Below are positions 4,901-6,324 of a DNA stretch of 6,324 bases, in pieces (position 1 is the stretch's first letter; each line of letters begins with the position of its first letter). The notes below the pieces were generated by a model. The model was not told the DNA's origin, made no database searches, and saw nothing but the letters and a program-made list of their open reading frames with translations. Source of the stretch: Clostridia bacterium (GTDB lineage Bacteria > UBA6262 > WVXT01 > JAUXBS01); contig JAUXBS010000074.1 in assembly GCA_030619245.1 (NCBI GenBank), forward strand, positions 1-6,324. Reading direction: 5' to 3'. The position numbers and the translations under genes are program-made.

Positions 4901-5107
4901 AAGGACCCTAAGCAGTATATAAATAAGATGCGAAAAAGGGATAAAGAGCTTTCTAAAGGGTGGGTACAATTTGTACATACCCTTTCTCTTCACACGGCTG
5001 GAGGAAAACAGAGAATAAATTGCGCCAATACAGAGGGTGTTTTTCGTATAATTCAATCAATCCCCTCAAAGAAGGCTGCACCATTCAAGAGATGGCTATT
5101 TTATTGA
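4901..5107 (+). pseudogene. Bro-N / DinD-type antirepressor gene fragment
   Basis: From the base after the IS21-like end, the frame reads 68 residues typical of the Bro-N domain as found in DinD and phage antirepressor-like proteins: KDPKQYINKMRKRDKELSKG (1-20), then LHTAGGKQRINCANTEGVFR (about 30-49), then IIQSIPSKKAAPFKRWL (50-66). In relatives these lie in the middle of the domain, preceded by a 'D.v..lt.s' segment and followed by 'KVGYERIQEIE'. Both flanks are missing: the front stops exactly at the element end (4900/4901) and the back hits TGA at 5105. It has no start of its own; an ATG at 4805 inside the element is in frame, so a chimeric product is conceivable but has no good ribosome binding site. 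It is best read as a dead fragment of a phage-type or SOS-type gene. Confidence 0.7.
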
Positions 5108-5341
5108 AGACAACTGTACTGAGTTATCTATCGTGGTTAAAAAATAATATTGACTATATTATTATAGCAAAAAGATTTACCTGATTACTGAGTATTAACA
5201 ATGCTTCTATTTATTGTTGATATTTATAATGATAAAAAGATTTATTAGTAAAATGTAAAATAAATATGGTATAAATAATCAGGAAGAGCGTAAAGAATAC
5301 CAGAAAGGAGAATAAATAAAAGCGTCTCCTTTTTATATTTT
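5108..5341 (+). other. AT-rich gene-free stretch before the sigma operon
   Basis: No gene is supported. Visible items: a weak inverted repeat AACAAT/ATTGTT (5197-5202 and 5213-5218), a lone TATAAT (5225-5230) without a good -35, and an extended -10-like TGGTATAAA (5267-5275), also without a clear -35, which could give basal transcription into the sigma gene. Confidence 0.4.
5302..5334 (+). terminator. Possible terminator hairpin upstream of the sigma gene
   Basis: AGAAAGGAGA (5302-5311) can pair with TCTCCTTTTT (5325-5334; one G-U pair) around a 13-nt A-rich loop, followed by an AT-rich tail (ATATTTT). The stem is moderately weak. It would shield the ECF promoter from upstream transcription, or act as an attenuator for read-through transcripts. 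The AAAGGAG in the stem has no start codon at a proper distance. Confidence 0.4.
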
Positions 5342-5369
5342 GGAACTTTATTTAAAAAGTATTGTCTAA
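5342..5369 (+). promoter_or_regulatory. ECF-type promoter of the sigma/anti-sigma operon
   Basis: GGAACTT (5342-5348), 16 bp, then TCTAA (5365-5369) fits the sigma-E type consensus. Read the Bacillus way it is TGGAAC (5341-5346), exactly 16 bp, then TGTC (5363-5366), close to TGAAAC-N16-CGTC. The -35 AAC motif is the hallmark of ECF promoters. It sits directly before an ECF sigma gene, so positive autoregulation is the natural reading. The start of transcription is expected at about 5374. Confidence 0.75.
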
Positions 5370-5380
5370 AGAGGTAATAA

Positions 5381-5992
5381 GTGTCAAAACAGGAAAGCAT
5401 GTCCGGGAATGAGCTTGTCAAACTTGCGCAGGAAGGTAACAGGGCTGCTTTTGACGAACTTGCCGGGATGTGCGCTGAGAAAATATATAACCTGGCCTTC
5501 AGGCTGACAGGCCATACTGAGGCTGCTGAAGACCTGGCTCAGGACGCCCTGGTCAATGCGTTCAAGGGTATTACGAAGTTCAAGCAGGAATGTTCTTTTT
5601 CAAGCTGGGTTTACAGAATAACGATGAATCTATGGAAGAACAGGGTAAAATATGAAAACCGCCGGTTTTTCTTCAGGCACTTCTCGCTGGATAGTCCCCG
5701 GGAAACCGGGAACGGGAAGATAATGAGGGAATTACCTTCTAAAGACCCTGATCCTGAAACAGAACTTGAGAAGTCCATGGAGAAGGATACCGTTCAGAAA
5801 GTATTAAATGAACTTGACTATCAGGCAAGATTGATGATAGTATTAAGGGACCTTGAGGGCCGGAGCTATGAGGAGATATCGGAACTGGCCGGCTGCCGGC
5901 TGGGTACCGTTAAATCCAGGCTGGCCCGGGCAAGGGAGCTGTTAAAGGAAAAGTACCTGGAATATTCCGGGGATAATAAAAATGAACTGTAA
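5381..5992 (+). CDS. ECF-family RNA polymerase sigma factor (SigW/RpoE-like)
   Basis: The 203-residue protein has only regions 2 and 4 of sigma-70, as in ECF factors. Sigma-2 spans about 14-100: AAFDELAGMC (22-31), NLAFRLTG (37-44), AEDLAQDALVNAF (49-61, core-polymerase contact) and FSSWVYRITMNLWKNR (73-88, -10 recognition). A linker rich in acidic residues follows (about 103-135). Sigma-4 spans about 138-192 with the helix-turn-helix RSYEEISELAGCRLGTVKSR (161-180). It would direct transcription of a stress regulon and is held inactive by the membrane protein encoded next. The start is ambiguous: GTG 5381 has GAGGT (5371-5375) 5 nt upstream, whereas ATG 5399 gives MSGNELVKLAQEG, the more usual ECF N-terminus, with AGGA (5391-5394) close by. 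The gene overlaps the anti-sigma gene by 11 bp. Confidence 0.93.
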   Translation: MSKQESMSGNELVKLAQEGNRAAFDELAGMCAEKIYNLAFRLTGHTEAAEDLAQDALVNAFKGITKFKQECSFSSWVYRITMNLWKNRVKYENRRFFFRHFSLDSPRETGNGKIMRELPSKDPDPETELEKSMEKDTVQKVLNELDYQARLMIVLRDLEGRSYEEISELAGCRLGTVKSRLARARELLKEKYLEYSGDNKNEL

Positions 5993-6324
5993 AAAAGCAA
6001 AAGAACAAATATCGCTGTTTATAGATGGAAAGTTATCAGGCAAGGAACTCTCTGTTTTCAAAGAGCATTTATACGGATGCAGTAATTGCGCTAAGGCGCT
6101 TGAGGAAACACAACAGGCGGTTGGTATGGTTTCAGGAGCTCCTGCTCAGGCGTTGCCTGAAGGTTTCCAGGAACGGCTGAACAGAAGGCTCAATAAAGAA
6201 ACATTCAAAGAAACAGAAAGTAAACCGCTTTTTGGCCGGGCTCATGTATACAGGGGCCTTGCCACTGCCTGTGTACTTGTTCTTGTCCTGGTGCTGTTCA
6301 AGGACCTGGAGGAATCTACATTTA
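5982..6324 (+). CDS. Zinc-finger (ZAS) transmembrane anti-sigma factor, 3' end outside the window
   Basis: The ATG at 5982 lies inside the end of the sigma gene, with GGGG (5969-5972) 9 nt upstream; 114 codons are visible. Residues 1 to about 42 form a zf-HC2/ZAS domain, with Cys3 and the motif His29-x3-Cys33-x2-Cys36 (HLYGCSNC). This domain binds zinc and clamps the partner sigma factor. A linker rich in charged residues follows, then one hydrophobic segment at about 92-106 (GLATACVLVLVLVLF), the predicted membrane span, with the sequence beyond it presumably outside the cell. The organisation fits an RsiW/RseA-type anti-sigma that frees the sigma factor after regulated proteolysis or a signal change. 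The sensory C-terminal domain is beyond the window, so the signal cannot be guessed. Overlap with the sigma gene implies coupled translation and balanced amounts. Confidence 0.88.
   Translation, partial: MNCKKAKEQISLFIDGKLSGKELSVFKEHLYGCSNCAKALEETQQAVGMVSGAPAQALPEGFQERLNRRLNKETFKETESKPLFGRAHVYRGLATACVLVLVLVLFKDLEESTF

Noticed and set aside
4743..4908. Target-site duplication flanking the IS21-like element.
   Set aside because: The bases before 4753 (TCCGGT) and after 4900 (AAGGAC) do not match at either plausible boundary.
4960..5184. Plus-strand frame whose end resembles a short helix-turn-helix (TIQEMAILLKTT).
   Set aside because: Most of it overlaps the clear Bro-N frame (4901-5107) in another phase, there is no ribosome binding site, and no family is recognised beyond 5107.
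5259..5315. Codon-like run NNQEERKEYQKGE ending in TAA before the sigma promoter.
   Set aside because: Only about 18 codons, no start codon, and it overlaps the hairpin at 5302-5334; probably chance.

Overview
The window looks like an accessory stretch of a Firmicutes (Clostridia-like) chromosome or large mobile element. The grounds are strong AGGAGG-type ribosome binding sites, clean sigma-A-type promoters (TTGACA, 17 bp, TATAAT-like), an ECF sigma/zinc anti-sigma pair, moderate to low GC and several toxin-antitoxin-like modules. The taxon is inferred from style and gene content, not proven.

Layout. Positions 3-575 (+) hold the 3' part of a ParB/RepB/Spo0J-type partition protein whose 5' end lies outside the window. 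Convergent to it, 610-1734 (-) encodes a DUF4172-type Fic protein (self-inhibited AMP-transferase family) with a C-terminal winged helix. Its promoter is covered by a striking set of ATAATYGCTTCA half-sites. Positions 1812-2051 hold only a possible gene tail. Positions 2052-2566 (-) are a ribbon-helix-helix antitoxin/RelE-type toxin operon whose promoter carries three 8-bp repeats at exactly 10-bp spacing. A possibly structured stretch (about 2651-2730) precedes rsgA (2861-3937, +), a circularly permuted ribosome-assembly GTPase. Positions 4098-4606 (+) hold a DUF4258-DUF2283 pair; the first gene appears to be transcribed without a leader, the second has a strong Shine-Dalgarno site.

Positions 4607-5380 are a gene-poor scar. 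It holds a 25-codon lipoprotein-like ORF with an excellent ribosome binding site, a 148-bp internally deleted IS21-like element with two 19-bp repeats at each end, and a Bro-N/DinD-type fragment beginning exactly at the right end of that element. From 5342 to the end is an autoregulated ECF sigma factor operon: an ECF-type promoter, the sigma gene (5381-5992) and an overlapping membrane-anchored zinc-finger anti-sigma gene cut by the window end.

How it fits together. Three separate toxin-like modules (Fic, RHH-RelE, DUF4258-DUF2283), a partition gene, IS debris and a phage-type antirepressor fragment suggest a region of repeated insertion. The last operon is an envelope or stress sensing circuit. 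I see no clearly new multi-gene system. The most informative novelties are regulatory: the Fic operator, the leaderless DUF4258 transcript, the IS21-derived mini-element and the conflict between the ECF promoter and the sigma gene's start codon.
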